A stretch of DNA of 64,000 bases. Source: Ailurus styani (taxonomy: Eukaryota; Chordata; Mammalia; Carnivora; Ailuridae). Of this stretch, positions 32,402-44,175 are shown in pieces. The notes below the pieces were generated by a model. The model worked only from the letters and a program-made list of their open reading frames with translations, was not told where the DNA came from and made no database searches. The stretch's first letter is position 1, and every line of letters starts with the position of its first letter. The DNA is taken from the NCBI GenBank assembly GCA_002007465.1, contig LNAC01000018.1, forward strand, positions 5,769,902 through 5,833,901, written 5' to 3'. A program made the position numbers and the translations under genes.

Positions 32402-32533
32402 TGTGGTCAAGTGGAAGTATTGGTTTTGAGATAGGTAAATCTGGGATTGAACCCAGACTGTGCCACTGGCTAGTTGTTGACCTTGGGCAAGTCATGGGAT
32501 TTACCAGAGATTGAGTTTCTTCCTAAATGTAAG
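32402..32533 (+). repeat. MIR
   Basis: MIR core visible: GGGATTGAACCCAGACTGTG, CCACTGGCTAGTTG, GACCTTGGGCAAGTCA, TTTCTTCC. Confidence 0.82.
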
Positions 32534-32534
32534 G

Positions 32535-32554
32535 GTGTGTGTGTGTGTGTGTGT
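32535..32554. repeat. (GT)n microsatellite
   Basis: About 10 units adjoining the MIR. Confidence 0.93.
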
Positions 32555-32579
32555 TGTATTTAAATAACAGTCCACTTTA

Positions 32580-32715
32580 GGGGCGCCCGGGTGGCTCAGT
32601 GGGTTAAGCCTCGGATTCTTGATCTCAGCTCAGGTCTTGATCTCAGGATTCAGAGTTAAAGCCTGGAGTTGGTCTCCACGCCCACGTGGACTCTACTTAA
32701 AAAAAGAAAAAGAAA
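32580..32715 (+). repeat. Short tRNA-derived SINE
   Basis: GGGGCGCCCGGGTGGCTCAG...GGACTCTACTTAAAAAAAG. Confidence 0.85.
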
Positions 32716-32806
32716 AAATTAAATAACTTCATTTTAAATGGAAGTCCCTTTTTTTTCTTTTTTTTTTTTTAAGTCCACCATCCCTTGCCACAACTTCAGG
32801 TTTTGT

Positions 32807-32990
32807 TTTGTTTTTTAAAATTTTATCTATTTGTCAGAGAGAGAGAGTGCGTAAGCAGTGGGGAACAGCAGGCAGAGGGAGAAGCAGACTCCCACTGAGC
32901 AAGGAGCCCCATTCAGGACTCCTCCCAGGACCCTGGGATCATGATCTGAGCTGAAGACCGATGCTTAACGACTAAGCTACCCAGGTGCCC
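32807..32990 (-). mobile_element. SINEC
   Basis: TTTTATCTATTTGTCAGAGA...AGCTACCCAGGTGCCCC. Confidence 0.9.
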
Positions 32991-33323
32991 CTAAATGTAA
33001 GCATCTTCTAATTGAAAGATCAATTGTTATTAATCTCCACAGTCAAGATAGCCCAGGATGGGAAGGGAACTGGATAATATTGCAAAAACATATGTATGCA
33101 ACAGGACTTTCAGTGGCTTCTAGAAATTTATGGTGGGTAGCATAAAATTCAGTTATTAGTAGGCTCTTTAAATTCTACAAAATAGAGAACAATATGTGCA
33201 CTTATTGAAGTGACCATTGTTTCAAAGGTTTTTCTCGGATTTGTAATGTGTATAGTGTAGATTGATTAAAAAAATTTAAATAGTAATGTATATAAATTTT
33301 CTGTAAAGTTTTTATTTTTATTT

Positions 33324-33528
33324 TTTAAAATATTTCATTTCATTTATTTGACAGAGAGAGTGATCACAAGTAGGCAGAGAGGCAGGCAGAGGGAGAGGGG
33401 GAAGCAGGCTCCCCGCTGAGCAGAGAGCCGGATTCGGGATTCAGGATTTGGGGCTAGATCCGAGGATCCTAAAATCATGACCTGAGCCGGAGGCAGAAGC
33501 TCAACCCACTGAGCCACCCAGGTGCCCC
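33324..33528 (-). mobile_element. SINEC
   Basis: TATTTGACAGAGAGAGTGAT...GAGCCACCCAGGTGCCCC, with a small internal duplication (GATTCGGGATTCAGGATTTG). Confidence 0.92.
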
Positions 33529-33531
33529 TCT

Positions 33532-33620
33532 TTTAAGTTTTTAATTCCAGTTAGCATATAGTGTTATATTAGTTTCAGGTGTGCAATATAGTAATTCACT
33601 TCCATACATATAACTTATAT
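33532..33620 (-). repeat. L1 3'-end fragment
   Basis: Antisense carnivore-L1 3' UTR phrase: AGTTAGCATATAGTGTTATA, TTAGTTTCAGGTGTGCAATA. Confidence 0.7.
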
Positions 33621-33769
33621 AAAGTTTAATTAACTTCGTATGTCTCTGAAGAGAATTAAAATTGGGGCATAAAACAGAAAGTAGTTCTAATTTTAAGATT
33701 AACATCAACATCAGTAGCATGACTCATCTTAATTAGACTTAAACTATTAGCAATACTTAAAGAATTCTT

Positions 33770-33942
33770 TTTTTTTTTTTAAGATTTTAAAAAAAAATTT
33801 ATTTGAGAGAGAGAGTACAAGCTGGGGAGAGAGGGAGAGGGAGAAGCAGACTCTCTCTTGAACAGGGAGCCTGATGTGGGGCTGGGATCATGACCTGAGC
33901 CGAAAGTAGATGCTTAACCGACTGAGCCACCCAGTCGCCCCT
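33770..33942 (-). mobile_element. SINEC
   Basis: TSD ACTTAAAGAATTCTT / ACTTACAGAATCCTT. Confidence 0.92.
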
Positions 33943-34208
33943 ACTTACAGAATCCTTATGTACAAAATTTTGTAAAATAAATGAAAATGGAATGAATTTC
34001 TGCTTTTAAATCATTCGTGATGAGAATATAGAACTAAATCTAAGAATAATAAGTCTTTATATTCATTTTATAGATTTAAAATGATACAGTCATATGTAAC
34101 CTATTATGTCAGATTATCAACTAATAGGGTTTGCTTTTTGATGTAACTTATAGTTAGTAATTTTTAATTTTTAAATATACTTTTTACTCAGAATATAAGT
34201 CAAATAAC

Positions 34209-34401
34209 TTTTTTTTTAAGATTTTATTTATTTATTTGACAGAAACACAGCAAGAGAGGGAACACAAACAGGGGGAGTAGGAGAGGGAGAAGCAGGCTTC
34301 CCACTGAGCAGGGAGCTCGATGCGGGGCTCAATCCCAGAACCCCAGGATCTTGAACTGAGCCAAAGGCAGACACTTAACGACCGAGCTACCCAGGTGCTC
34401 C
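34209..34401 (-). mobile_element. SINEC
   Basis: TTTGACAGAAACACAGCAAG subtype; ends GCTACCCAGGTGCTCC. Confidence 0.92.
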
Positions 34402-34575
34402 TTTAATAAGATATTTTTCTGTGGAAAGTGGGTATAAAGTTTGTAATTTAGTATCACTTTTTAGAGAAGTTTACAGGTTTTGCATATTTTGAGAGAAATT
34501 TTCAAATGTATTTCTTTCCCATATCTCTGTCTTTTACACAGAGTTGAACTTTTTTAAAAAAAATAAAATTATCCA

Positions 34576-34787
34576 GGGGCGCCTGGGTGACTCAGTGGTT
34601 TAAGCCTCTGCCTTCGGCTCAGGTCATGATCTCAGGGTCCTGGGATCGAACCTCGCATCGGGCTCCCTACTCAGCTGGGAGCCTGCTTCCTCCTCTCTCT
34701 CTGCCTGCCTCTCTGTCTACTTGTGATCTCTCTCTTTCTCCCTGTCAAATGAATAAATAAAATCTTTAAAAAAATAAAATACAATAA
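34576..34787 (+). mobile_element. SINEC
   Basis: TSD AATAAAATTATCCA / AATAAAATTACCA. Confidence 0.94.
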
Positions 34788-34800
34788 AATAAAATTACCA

Positions 34801-35735
34801 ACTATATTGCATGCTCTTTGAGGTAGAGATACTATGTTAAATTTTATTCACCACTGTAGCTACTTAAAACAGGCACCAAATAAATGTTGGTCAAATTGAT
34901 AAATGGATTTATTTTAAATACTTAAAGTATATATTTTTTTAAAGAGTTGAAATTATGTTTTTGCTACACTTGTAGATTTTTTTGTAAGATTATTTAACTT
35001 TCTAAATGGCATTTCTGAGTGTATACAGTTTTTTGTTTGTATTAAGTCTTTAGTGTATACATAAGTTTTTAGCTGTGTTTCCCTGGATCATCATTTTTGA
35101 TTGTCTTTTGAACTTTAAAATTGAGGTAGTATTGTCTTGCTTTGGTAAAGCTATCAGAAGCTCCCATTTCCCCCCCTATATTCTGATAGAACTTTAATTT
35201 ATTACTAAATTAAATTTACTTTGGAATATGAGATAGGAGACTTGCTATTAGAGGAAAATATCTACCTAAATAGTAGGCAACCTTACTTTTCTCAGTGACC
35301 TTTTCCACTCAAAGTATGTGGCCATTCCAAGGATCTTTGCAGTTGTCAGTTTTGGAATTTGCTTGTCAGGAAATCTAAAAATGACTAAACGTTTCTTTAA
35401 TATTGCATCTCTTGGATGATTTCAAAAAGTTTTAGGAAAGATGGGAAGATATATATACCATATGCTAGACACATATAAGGAACAAAGTACAGTTAATTTT
35501 ACTGGTGCTGCCAAGTTGGTAGTGAAAGAGTTACTGTGGAAATGTTTAAAAAATGCCAAGCAGTGCTTTACTCAAATCAAATGAATAGTCTTCCAGAGTT
35601 TGTTCCTTTTTTAAAAGTATATTACTTTCTGGAGATACGATTTGGTCTCTATTAAGGGTAAATAATCACTATATAAAGGAAAAAAAGGCTGATATCACAG
35701 ACAGATTTTATTTTATTTTATTTTTATTTATTTAT
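34801..35735 (+). other. CSNK1G1 intron, no recognised element
   Basis: AT-rich unique sequence. Confidence 0.5.
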
Positions 35736-35909
35736 TTTTTTAAAGATTATTTATTTATTTATTTGACAGCGAGAGAGAGATCACAAGTAGGCAGAGAGGC
35801 AGGCAGAGAGAGAGGAGGGAGCCCGATGCGGGCCTCGATCGCAGGACCCTGAGATCATGACCTGAGCCGAAGGCAGAGGCTTTAACCCACTGAGTCACCC
35901 AGGCGCCCT
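35736..35909 (-). mobile_element. SINEC with internal deletion
   Basis: Lacks the usual AAGCAGGCTCCCTGCTGAGC block: GAGGAGG joins directly to GAGCCCGATGCGG. Confidence 0.93.
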
Positions 35910-37383
35910 AGAAGTATATTTTCATGAAAGAACTTTAGAATTTGTGGCATGATAGTTTTTCTCTTTTAACATCTAAGTCATCTCTACTCATTTCTGCCTA
36001 ATAAAGAAACTTTGAGAAGCTGGGAGGGGGAAAAATGAAATTACTTCAGAATTACCATTTTAAGTTTTGTGGATTACTTATTTGGAGAGCTAAATTGGAT
36101 TTTGACATTATTGGGATTGTGTTCAAGATGGACTCAGGAAAAAAAATCAGATGCCATCTGTTCCAGATTCCTTATTCCTTCACCCCTTCATGTTTTATGG
36201 CTTTGAATTCATCAGATTATCTTTCAAAAATAAAAATCCTCGGTAGATTTAGATTATGTAATTTCAGCTATATCAGTGAACATGTAACTAAAAAACTTGA
36301 ATTTTTGTATTACACAAAAATATCACAGACAATGGTTAAAAGTAACATTTTAAACTATCTGAACATTAGGTAGTTCATGCATCTTTGTCCTCATTCACTT
36401 AACAAACCATTTTTGTCAACACTTGTTGCTTGAAGTTGCTTAAAAAATGGATTGTGGAGATACAGAATAAATATTTTTTTCTCTTTCATGTTACATCTAG
36501 AAGAGAAGCTTCTGAGGATTTTTTAATTTAGTGATAAGTCCACTTAAGTTTAATCTCTCGGTGGGGAGTTTTGCATTACCATATGCCAGTTGCTATTATT
36601 TTCATCTAAATGGCACCATATAGTTCATAGGGCACATACTTGCGATTTTTTCAGTTCGGATCTTAGTAAATCCTGAGGATAGGCTTTTGGGTTTACTGAG
36701 CTGTAAAAGACCTTTACTTGTTCAGGTCACAGTAGTTGGCACCTGGCATAGACCAGAACACCCAGGCATCTTTGAGAAACTATAAAATACTAGCATGGTC
36801 TCTTACAAATGGACTGAAGAGAGAGCAATCTGGATAGAAGAGAGCCATGCTTTGCAGCAGAAATGTTCAGGTGTTGTAGGAAGACTGATGGACTATCCCT
36901 ATACTGCTGCAGTCTTTTCCTCACCAGAAGCTGTTAAGTGGGCAGTGTAGTTATGATAAGGACTGGGGTGTCAGGGATGGGAATTGTTCTTCAATAATCA
37001 CTCACCCATCACAATGGAGGCATAGGCATACTGGGGAAAGGGATATTCTCTTGGATTTTGCCTTGGCCAGAGAAGCTGAGTGAACAGGTTGCTGTTGCCT
37101 TTGCCATCAAAGACAACTTGGTGCAACACCTCTGGGCGCTGGGTAAGCCTGTCAGAATGCTACAGTTTCTTCATTAAAATGACATAACATTTCCAAGGAA
37201 CAATATAGCATTAGACCCACACTGATTTCTGTAGCTTAAGTTTTCTAACCTAGAAAAAGGGGTGTTGAGGACTTATGGGCCTCTGAATGAAAGTACCATA
37301 CATTTACATTTCTCTTGATAAGTTTATAAATACATTCTGTCTGCTGGCATTAATGAGTGGTGTGAAAATGTTTTAAGTTTTTG

Positions 37384-37384
<1 letters not shown>
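35910..37384 (+). other. CSNK1G1 intron, unique sequence
   Basis: Largest repeat-free stretch of the right half. It includes a 112-codon open frame at 36035-36373 without recognisable domains and a GC-richer block at 36840-37160 that I cannot assign. Confidence 0.45.

Positions 37385-37433
<49 letters not shown>
37385..37433. repeat. (GT)24 microsatellite
   Basis: Longest pure dinucleotide run in the window, about 24 units. Confidence 0.97.
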
Positions 37434-37435
<2 letters not shown>

Positions 37436-37762
37436 TGTCGTGTCCAGTGTCCATGGTAATCACCAGATCTCATTTTAGTTCTTCAGGCTAAATTGCTAAC
37501 CATAGCTATGGTCAAGTGGCTTCTTAGCTGGATTTTTTTCTCCATTTCCTCGAGATCACTCATGTAGGTGCTAGTGAGCAGGGGTATGACCAATGCCAGG
37601 AAAAAGGCAAGGGGATTAAAGTTAAATTTTTTAAAATTTAAATTTGATTTTATTTAAAGTTAATTTCTTTCATTGTTTTCGAATTCCTGTAGCCTAAAGT
37701 AGCGGTATATCCTATCCACAGATACCCAGTTGTTTCTTTTTTAAATTAAGACTTTATTTTTT

Positions 37763-37949
37763 TTTTAAGATTTTATTTATTTATTTGAGAGAGAGAGATC
37801 ACAAGTAGGCAGAGAGGCAGGCAGAAAGACAGGAGGAAGCAGGCTCCCTGCTGAGCAGAGAGCCTGATGCGGGCCTCGATCCCAGGACCCTGAGATCATG
37901 ACCTGAGCCGAAGGCAGAGGCTTTAACCCACTGAGCCACCCAGGCGCCC
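37763..37949 (-). mobile_element. SINEC
   Basis: TSD AGACTTTATTTTT; sits in an L1 fragment. Confidence 0.94.
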
Positions 37950-38870
37950 AGACTTTATTTTTCTTAACAGTTGTAGATTTACAGAATAATTGAGCAGTAG
38001 AATTCCATATCTCCATATCCACAAAACTACACCCTATCCATTTCCCCAATTATTAACATCTTGTGTTAGTGTGATACATTAGTTACAATTAAAGTATAAT
38101 ATTGATACGTTATTATCAACTGTAGCACATGATTTTTTATTAAGGTTTACTCTTTGTGTTTTATATATTTGAGATTTCTATGTCTTTTTGTGGCTTGATA
38201 GCTTCTGTAAGTAAATGCCTAGGAGCGTGATTGTTGGATCATATGGTAAACATCTGTCTAATTTTATAGGAAACTGCCCAACTGTCTTCCAAAGCAGTTA
38301 TATCATTTTGCATTCCCATCAGTAATGAATGAGTATTCCTGTTGCTCTACATCCTTGCCAGAGTTTGGTGTGGTCAGTTTTTTGTACTTTAGCCATTCTA
38401 ATAGGTGTTTTAATTTGCAGTTCCCTAATGACATAAAATTTTGACCACCATACTTATTGGTCATCTATATACCTTCTTTAGTGAGGTGTCTGTTCACGTC
38501 TTTTGCCCATCAAATTGGATTGTTTTCTTATTGTTGAGTTTTAAGTGTTCTTTGTATTTTTTGGATACATATTTTTATCAGGTAGGGTTTTTTGCAAATA
38601 TTTTTACAAGTGTGGTTTTTTGCAAATATTTTTTTCCCAATCTGTGGTTTGTCTCTTTATTCTCTTAATTGTCTTTCATAGTACAAAAGTTTTAAATTCT
38701 AATGAAGTCTACCTTATCAAGTTTTTATTTAATTGAGTATGCTTTTGGTGTTGTATCTAAAAACTCATTGCCAAACTCAAGGTCATATAGATTTTTTCCT
38801 ATGTGATCTTCAAGAGTTTTTATAGTTGCACATTTTACACTGAGTTCTCCGATCCATTTTTTAAAAAAGA
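37950..38870 (-). repeat. L1M 3' end, antisense
   Basis: Antisense L1 phrases: TTGGATCATATGGTAAACAT, CCAAAGCAGTTATATCATTT, CATTCTAATAGGTGTTTTAA, TTGGTCATCTATATACCTTC. Confidence 0.85.
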
Positions 38871-38880
38871 TCCATTTTGA

Positions 38881-39060
38881 GGGCATCTGGGTGGCTCAGT
38901 TGGTTAAGTGACTGCCTTCAGCTTAGGTCGTGATCTCAGGGTCCTGGGATCGAGTCCTGTCTTAGGCTCCCTGCTTCTCCCTCTGCCTCTGCTGCTCCCC
39001 CTGCTTGTGCTCTCCTGCTCTCTCTCTCTGTGTCAAATAAATAAATAAAATCTTAAAAAA
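38881..39060 (+). mobile_element. SINEC inside the L1
   Basis: TSD AAAAAGATCCATTTTGA / AAAAAGATCCATTTCGA. Confidence 0.94.
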
Positions 39061-39218
39061 AAAAAGATCCATTTCGAGCTAATTTTTGTGAAAGGTTTAA
39101 GGACTGTGTGTCTATTTGTGTGTCTATTCATATTTTTGCACCGGGGTGTCCAAATTGTTTTATAAAAGTGTTTTCTGCTTTTTACCACAAAAAGTATTTT
39201 TAAAAAGTCTTTCTCTGA

Positions 39219-39527
39219 AGATTTTATTTTTTTAATTTTTTAAAGGTTTTATTTGTTTATTTGACACAGAGAGATCACAAGTAGGCGGAGAGGCAAGCAG
39301 AGAGCGAGGAGGAAGCAGGCTCGCCGCTGAGCAGGGAGCCTGATTCAGGGCTCGATCCCAGGACCCTGAGATCATTACCCAAGCCGAAGGCAGAGGCTTT
39401 AACTCACTGAGCCACCCAGGAACCCCTGAAGATTTTATTTTTAAGTAATCTCTGTACCCAGTGTGGATCTCCAATTTACAACCCCAAGATCAAGAGTTGC
39501 ATGCTCTACTGACAGAACCAGCCAGCC
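39219..39527 (-). repeat. Short SINE split by a SINEC
   Basis: GAAGATTTTATTTTTAAGTA...GACAGAACCAGCCAGCC, interrupted at 39231-39425. Confidence 0.82.
39231..39425 (-). mobile_element. SINEC nested in a short SINE
   Basis: TSD CTGAAGATTTTATTTTT (39214-39230, 39426-39442). Confidence 0.94.
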
Positions 39528-39546
39528 TAAAAAGATTTTATTTTTT

Positions 39547-39768
39547 TTCTTAAGGACTTATTTATTTATTTGAGAGAGAGAGAAAGAGCGAGCATGCACA
39601 TATGTGAGCCAGGCTGGGGGCAGAGAGAAGGAGAGAGAGAATCGTCAAGCAGACTCCCCACTGAACGCACAGGCCCACTTGGGGCTCTATCCCATGACCT
39701 GAGATCATAACCTGAGCCAAAACCAATAGTCTGATGCTTAACTAACCAACTGAGCCACCCAGGTGCCC
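39547..39768 (-). mobile_element. Old SINEC
   Basis: GAGCATGCACATATGTGAGC subtype; imperfect TSD AAAAGATTTTATTTT / AAAGACTTTACTTTT. Confidence 0.88.
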
Positions 39769-40125
39769 CCAAAGACTTTACTTTTTAAGGCCAGTTTTAA
39801 GTTCACAGCAAAATTGAAAGGAAGAAAACAGATTTCCCATAAACCTTCTGCACTATACATGCATAGCTTTCCTCATCATCTCCACCAGAGTGGTATATTT
39901 GTTACAGTTGATGAACAAAGTGACACATTAATGAACTCTACTGACACATTATAATCACCAGAAGTCCATAGTAGCTTAGGGTACATTCTTTGTTTTGTAC
40001 ATTCTATGAGTTTGTGAAAGTGTATACTGTCCATCATTATAATATACAGAGTATTTTCATTATCCTAGAAATCCTCTGTGCTCTGCCAGTTCAACCTTTT
40101 CTCTCACCCCAACCCCTGGGTACAT
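39769..40125 (-). repeat. L1M 3' UTR, antisense
   Basis: TTTAAGTTCACAGCAAAATT, TTGTTACAGTTGATGAACAA, GTACATTCTATGAGTTTGTG, TCCTCTGTGCTCTGCCAGTT: an L1M 3' UTR fossil. Confidence 0.78.
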
Positions 40126-40856
40126 TTTTTTTTTTTTTTGAGAAATGAAAATGAATAAAATAATTTGTGGGGGTGGTTTTGAAAAGAGATTTTCCTAACG
40201 TTCTCAGATGTAATTAGAACCATTGTTCAGAGTCTGAATTTCCCTTTCAAAAAGATTGTGTTAGGTTATTAGGTATTAATCGACAGGTGCTTAATTCTTT
40301 GAGAGATGTAATTGAGCCTTGAGAAGTGTGAGCTAAGTGTGGTACTGGCCATATGACAGTTGCATGTGGTAATGGGGCTTGAGGGAGATCTAAATTCAAA
40401 ATTTTTGAACTATCACTAAAGTTAAAGTCCTTTGCCACTTGCCTTTTATTGTCGTGCAGGGTATTAGTTATATAGATTTCTTGGCTGCCTCTTTGGTTTT
40501 TGCTTCTTCCTGTTAAATTTGTTGAAGACTATCCAGAAGCTTGAGCGGGCAAAGATAGACTATGAAATCATGGGTACTGCAGTAGTAGCCTGATTGTTTC
40601 CAGTCTGGACTCTGAGGGAATAGCTGTTCTAAACGTAATAAATTGCTATCCTGAGACACTATTTCTTATATAGCCTAAGTAGTAATTGTTAGCTAGAATC
40701 CACTTTTATTTGGCTTTATTAACTCTCCTTTCGTGGACTTTTAGGACACCTTCCATTTTTCCAGAACATCTTCACCTTATTTGGTATTTTGACCTCCAGA
40801 TTTTCTGGTCATCTAAGATATGATGCAAAAACCGTTTAATAAGTCCATGTTTGTTT
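40126..40856 (+). other. CSNK1G1 intron, no recognised element
   Basis: A T-run near 40127-40139, otherwise unique sequence. Confidence 0.5.
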
Positions 40857-41049
40857 GTTTTAAGATTTTTATTTTATTTATTTGACAGAGAGGTAGAGAG
40901 CACAAGTAGGCAGAGTGGCAGGCAGAGGGAGTGGGAGAAGCAGGCTCTCTGTGGAGCATGGAGCCCGATGTGGGACTCGATTCCAGGACCCTGGGATCAT
41001 GATCTGAGCCAAAGGCAGCAACTTAACCAACTGAGCTACCCAGGCGCCC
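40857..41049 (-). mobile_element. SINEC
   Basis: TTTAAGATTTTTATTTTATT...GCTACCCAGGCGCCC. Confidence 0.93.
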
Positions 41050-41224
41050 TGTTTGGTGGGTTTTGTTTTTCACCTAGTTAATTAATAATAGACACAAGGA
41101 ATGATCTGTTTGTGTGAAAGTACTTAGGTTTTCCAGAGATAGATGCTTTCCAAGTCAATCAATGTGTAAAGTCACTTTGTCTTTAATGGGATCCATCTGG
41201 TTAATGCTTGAGTTTCTTGAGTTT

Positions 41225-41405
41225 CTTAGATTATGGAATCATAAAGCTAAAAGAAAATGTAGAGATGGTCTAGGTAGACCCTTTGGTTTTACAGCGAAGA
41301 TTACTGAAGTGTAGAGAGGCTAAGTGACACACTCAAGATGGAGTAGCAAATGAATGAGACTGGAACCCGGATCTCCTGACTCCTGGTTCAGTCCTGTTTC
41401 TATTA
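41225..41405 (-). repeat. MIR-family fragment
   Basis: Reverse MIR order: TTTTACAGCGAAGATTACTG, GTGTAGAGAGGCTAAGTGAC, TGGAACCCGGATCTCCTGAC. Confidence 0.65.
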
Positions 41406-41568
41406 TAATATAAGAATTCATTTTAGCTTATGGAGAAATTATGATTTTATAAGAAGTACATTTTCCAGAAAATTTAAGTGGATTATTGAACTATAGTACA
41501 GCAGTAAACCAAGTTTTTGGTTGAATTCCTAATTTCTGAAATGTTGAGTGAGTTAGTGTGTATTTCTT

Positions 41569-41767
41569 TTTTTTTTCTTTAAAGATTTATTTATTTATTT
41601 ATTTGACAGAGAGAGAGAGAGAGAGAGAGATCACAAGTAGGCAGAGAGAGGAGGAAGCAGGCTCCCCGTCGAGCAGGGAGCCCGATGTGGGCCTCGATCC
41701 CAGGACGCTGAGATCATGACCTGAGCCGAAGACAGAGGCTTTAACTCACTGAGCCACCCAGGCGCCC
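41569..41767 (-). mobile_element. SINEC, young
   Basis: Perfect 19-bp TSD GAGTTAGTGTGTATTTCTT (41550-41568, 41768-41786). Confidence 0.96.
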
Positions 41768-41786
41768 GAGTTAGTGTGTATTTCTT

Positions 41787-42279
41787 AAAGTGCCAGGTGT
41801 CACTGGGTCTTTAGTTACAAGCAAATTTGTCATTTTTCACATCCTAGATAGAAATTGGCCAATTAAAAAATAATGAAGATATTATAGCCTATATTTAGTA
41901 AGCACACATTCAGCTGCATTAAAATGAATCTTAACATATTTTTTTTGAACAGTGGAAATAATGTTCATATTTAATGTCAGAAAGCAACAGTAGAATTCTG
42001 CTTTATGCGGTGGTGTATTTATAAAACTGGAGTGGAGTGTTATGTAAAGCTAAAAGTACGGATTAATTTAATATGCATCTGGTGAATTCAGGGCTTGAAG
42101 GATGCACATCTGTTGAGAAAACAAATCATAGAACTATTCAGAGCTTCAGCATCTTTAAATATGTGTGTTTTGAGTCTCTTTAACTGTTTTGAAACAGTCT
42201 TTAATGGATTTAGACAAGGCTATTTGCTCTTAGGAAGCAATGTGAAGCCATTTATGATGCTATTAATCATTTTATTATT
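41787..42279 (+). other. CSNK1G1 intron, no recognised element
   Basis: Unique sequence. Confidence 0.5.
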
Positions 42280-42293
42280 CCCCACAGCATTTT

Positions 42294-42491
42294 TTTTTTT
42301 AAAGATTTTATTTATTTATTTCACAGAGGGAGAGAGATCACAAGGAGGCAGAGAGTCAGGCAGAGAGAGAGAGGCGGAAGCAGGCTCCTCGCTGAGCAGG
42401 GAGCCCGATGCGGGCCTCGATCCCAGGACCCTGAGATCATGACCTGAGCCGAAGGCAGAGGCTTTAACCCACTGAGCCACCCAGGCGCCCT
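42294..42491 (-). mobile_element. SINEC
   Basis: Perfect TSD CCCCACAGCATTTT (42280-42293, 42492-42505). Confidence 0.96.
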
Positions 42492-42941
42492 CCCCACAGC
42501 ATTTTGATAATTAGTATTTTTCTTTTAAATTTAGTTATTGGGGAAGGAAGGAGTTAAATGATCACCATAACAAAATAAGCTTGTTGCAGAACTGTATTTA
42601 AAAAAAAAAAAGGGACCACAGTTTCTTGGTTTGGATAAATTAGAAATACTTTAAAGTTCTTACTTCTTACTTGAATCCACAATCAGTGAAGAAATAACCA
42701 CAGAGTTCCTACTGTGTATTCGTCATACTAGTGCTGAATATAGAAAATGAAGATAAGATTATTTATTAAGTTTGAGAAATAAGACTTAAAATGGTACGGT
42801 GAGAGTAATACAATCCAATATGTAATACAATCCAATATGTAAATGAGTGCAAACTTGATGATATAATCTGGGAATACCATAGTTATTTGGAGGGGAGAAC
42901 ATTCAGTTCATAGTCCTGATGGGCAGGAGATTGAAGGTAAA

Positions 42942-43322
42942 GTAGTGAATCTCAGCTCTGGCAGCTCTTTAGAATCCCTTGGGGGTGGGGAGGGCCGCCT
43001 CGGTGGCTCAGTCGTTAAGCTTCTGCCTTCAGTTCAGGTTATGATCCCAGAGTCTGAGGATCGAGCCCTGCACTGGGCTCCCTGCTCGGCAAGAGGCCTA
43101 CTTCTCCCTCTCCCACTCCCTCTGCTTCTGTTCCCTCTCTCGCTGTGTGTGTCTCTCTCTGTCAAATAAATAAAATCTTAAAAAAAAAAAAAAGAATCCC
43201 TTGGGGGAAACTTTTCCCAGGATCAGTTGAATCAGAATCGTGGGGGAGGTGCCTCCATACTTTGTGAAAAAGCTTTTCTAGGTGATTGTAATGTGCAGGC
43301 TGTGCTGGGAACCGCAGGCTTA
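42942..43322 (+). repeat. hAT-Charlie-type MITE (MER5-like), split by a SINE
   Basis: Parts TGAATCTCAGCTCTGGCAGC...AGAATCCC and GAATCAGAATCGTGGGGGAG...TAGGTGATTGTAATGTGCAG follow the order of MER5/Charlie MITEs with near-complementary ends. Confidence 0.65.
42986..43192 (+). mobile_element. SINEC inside a MITE
   Basis: Perfect TSD AGAATCCCTTGGGGG (42971-42985, 43193-43207). Confidence 0.95.
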
Positions 43323-43496
43323 AAAGGTAGGTATGATTTGAGTAAGCAAGAAAGTGTTTTCAGGCAGCAAAGCTAAGCAGTGAGGGAGAACTGGGCAGAG
43401 CCCATGAAAAGACTAATCCAATCAAAGCTGTGTGCACCAGTTAGAGAGTAGGGAAAAATAAGCTTAAGGAGGCAGAATGGGGTCATATAAAAGAGT

Positions 43497-43682
43497 AGTA
43501 CTTCTCAAAGTGTGGTTCCTCAACCAGCAGCATTAGCATTACCTGGAAATTTATTATAAATGCAGATCTTGAGGCTTGCTCTAGATTTACTGAATTTGAA
43601 ACTGTAAGGGTGGGGTCCACCAATCTGTTTTAACAAACACTCCAGATGATTCTGATGTACACTAAAGTTTGAGAAACAGCTG
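43497..43682 (+). repeat. MER5A (hAT-Charlie MITE)
   Basis: Near-complete: CTTCTCAAAGTGTGGTTCCT, CAGCAGCATTAGCATTACCT, GGTGGGGTCCACCAATCTGT, CTAAAGTTTGAGAAACAGCT. Inverted ends CTTCTCAAA / TTTGAGAAA. Confidence 0.9.
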
Positions 43683-43974
43683 TTTATAGAGGATAATCAA
43701 TGTCAAGCGGAGGAAGTTAGATTTGATGTTGGCATTAAGTAGAGATTCATAAAGCTTTTTAAGCTGGGGAGTAACAGCAGGCATTTGTATGTCTGGTAAA
43801 TGCAGATGAAGGTAATCTGATGACAATGTGCAGAGTCCTTTGGACTACTAAAAGATAGGAATGAAGGAAGCCACTTGAGGCACAGACATAATCTAATGGA
43901 TATAATCTAGCACCCATGAGGGCCTCTTCTAGGGAATTACTAGTGAAAGCACAGATTAGTAATAATAGTGATGG

Positions 43975-44175
43975 TAGTTAGAGTGTTTATGAAATGGGCA
44001 GTATGCTAAATGCTTTGTACATATTATCTCACGTTTTTCTCATAATAAGCCCAGGAGGTGTGGCCATTACTACAGTTTTACAGATTGAGCAATGAAGCCA
44101 AGAAAGGAAGCTACTTCTGAAGTTCACATTGCTGATAGGGGATAGACACAGAATGTCAAGTTCAAGTATCTCTAC
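43975..44175 (-). repeat. MIR
   Basis: Reverse MIR: ATGCTAAATGCTTTGTACAT, ATTATCTCACGTTTTTCTCA, TTTTACAGATTGAGCAATGA. Confidence 0.72.

Noticed and set aside
32522..33002. CTAAATGTAAG on both sides of a 460-bp block, looking like a TSD
   Set aside because: The left copy is part of a MIR and the block contains several independent repeats; probably coincidence.
36035..36373. 112-codon plus-strand frame in the CSNK1G1 intron
   Set aside because: Low-complexity-free but no recognisable domain, AT-rich and isolated, with no splice or promoter context; length is compatible with chance.
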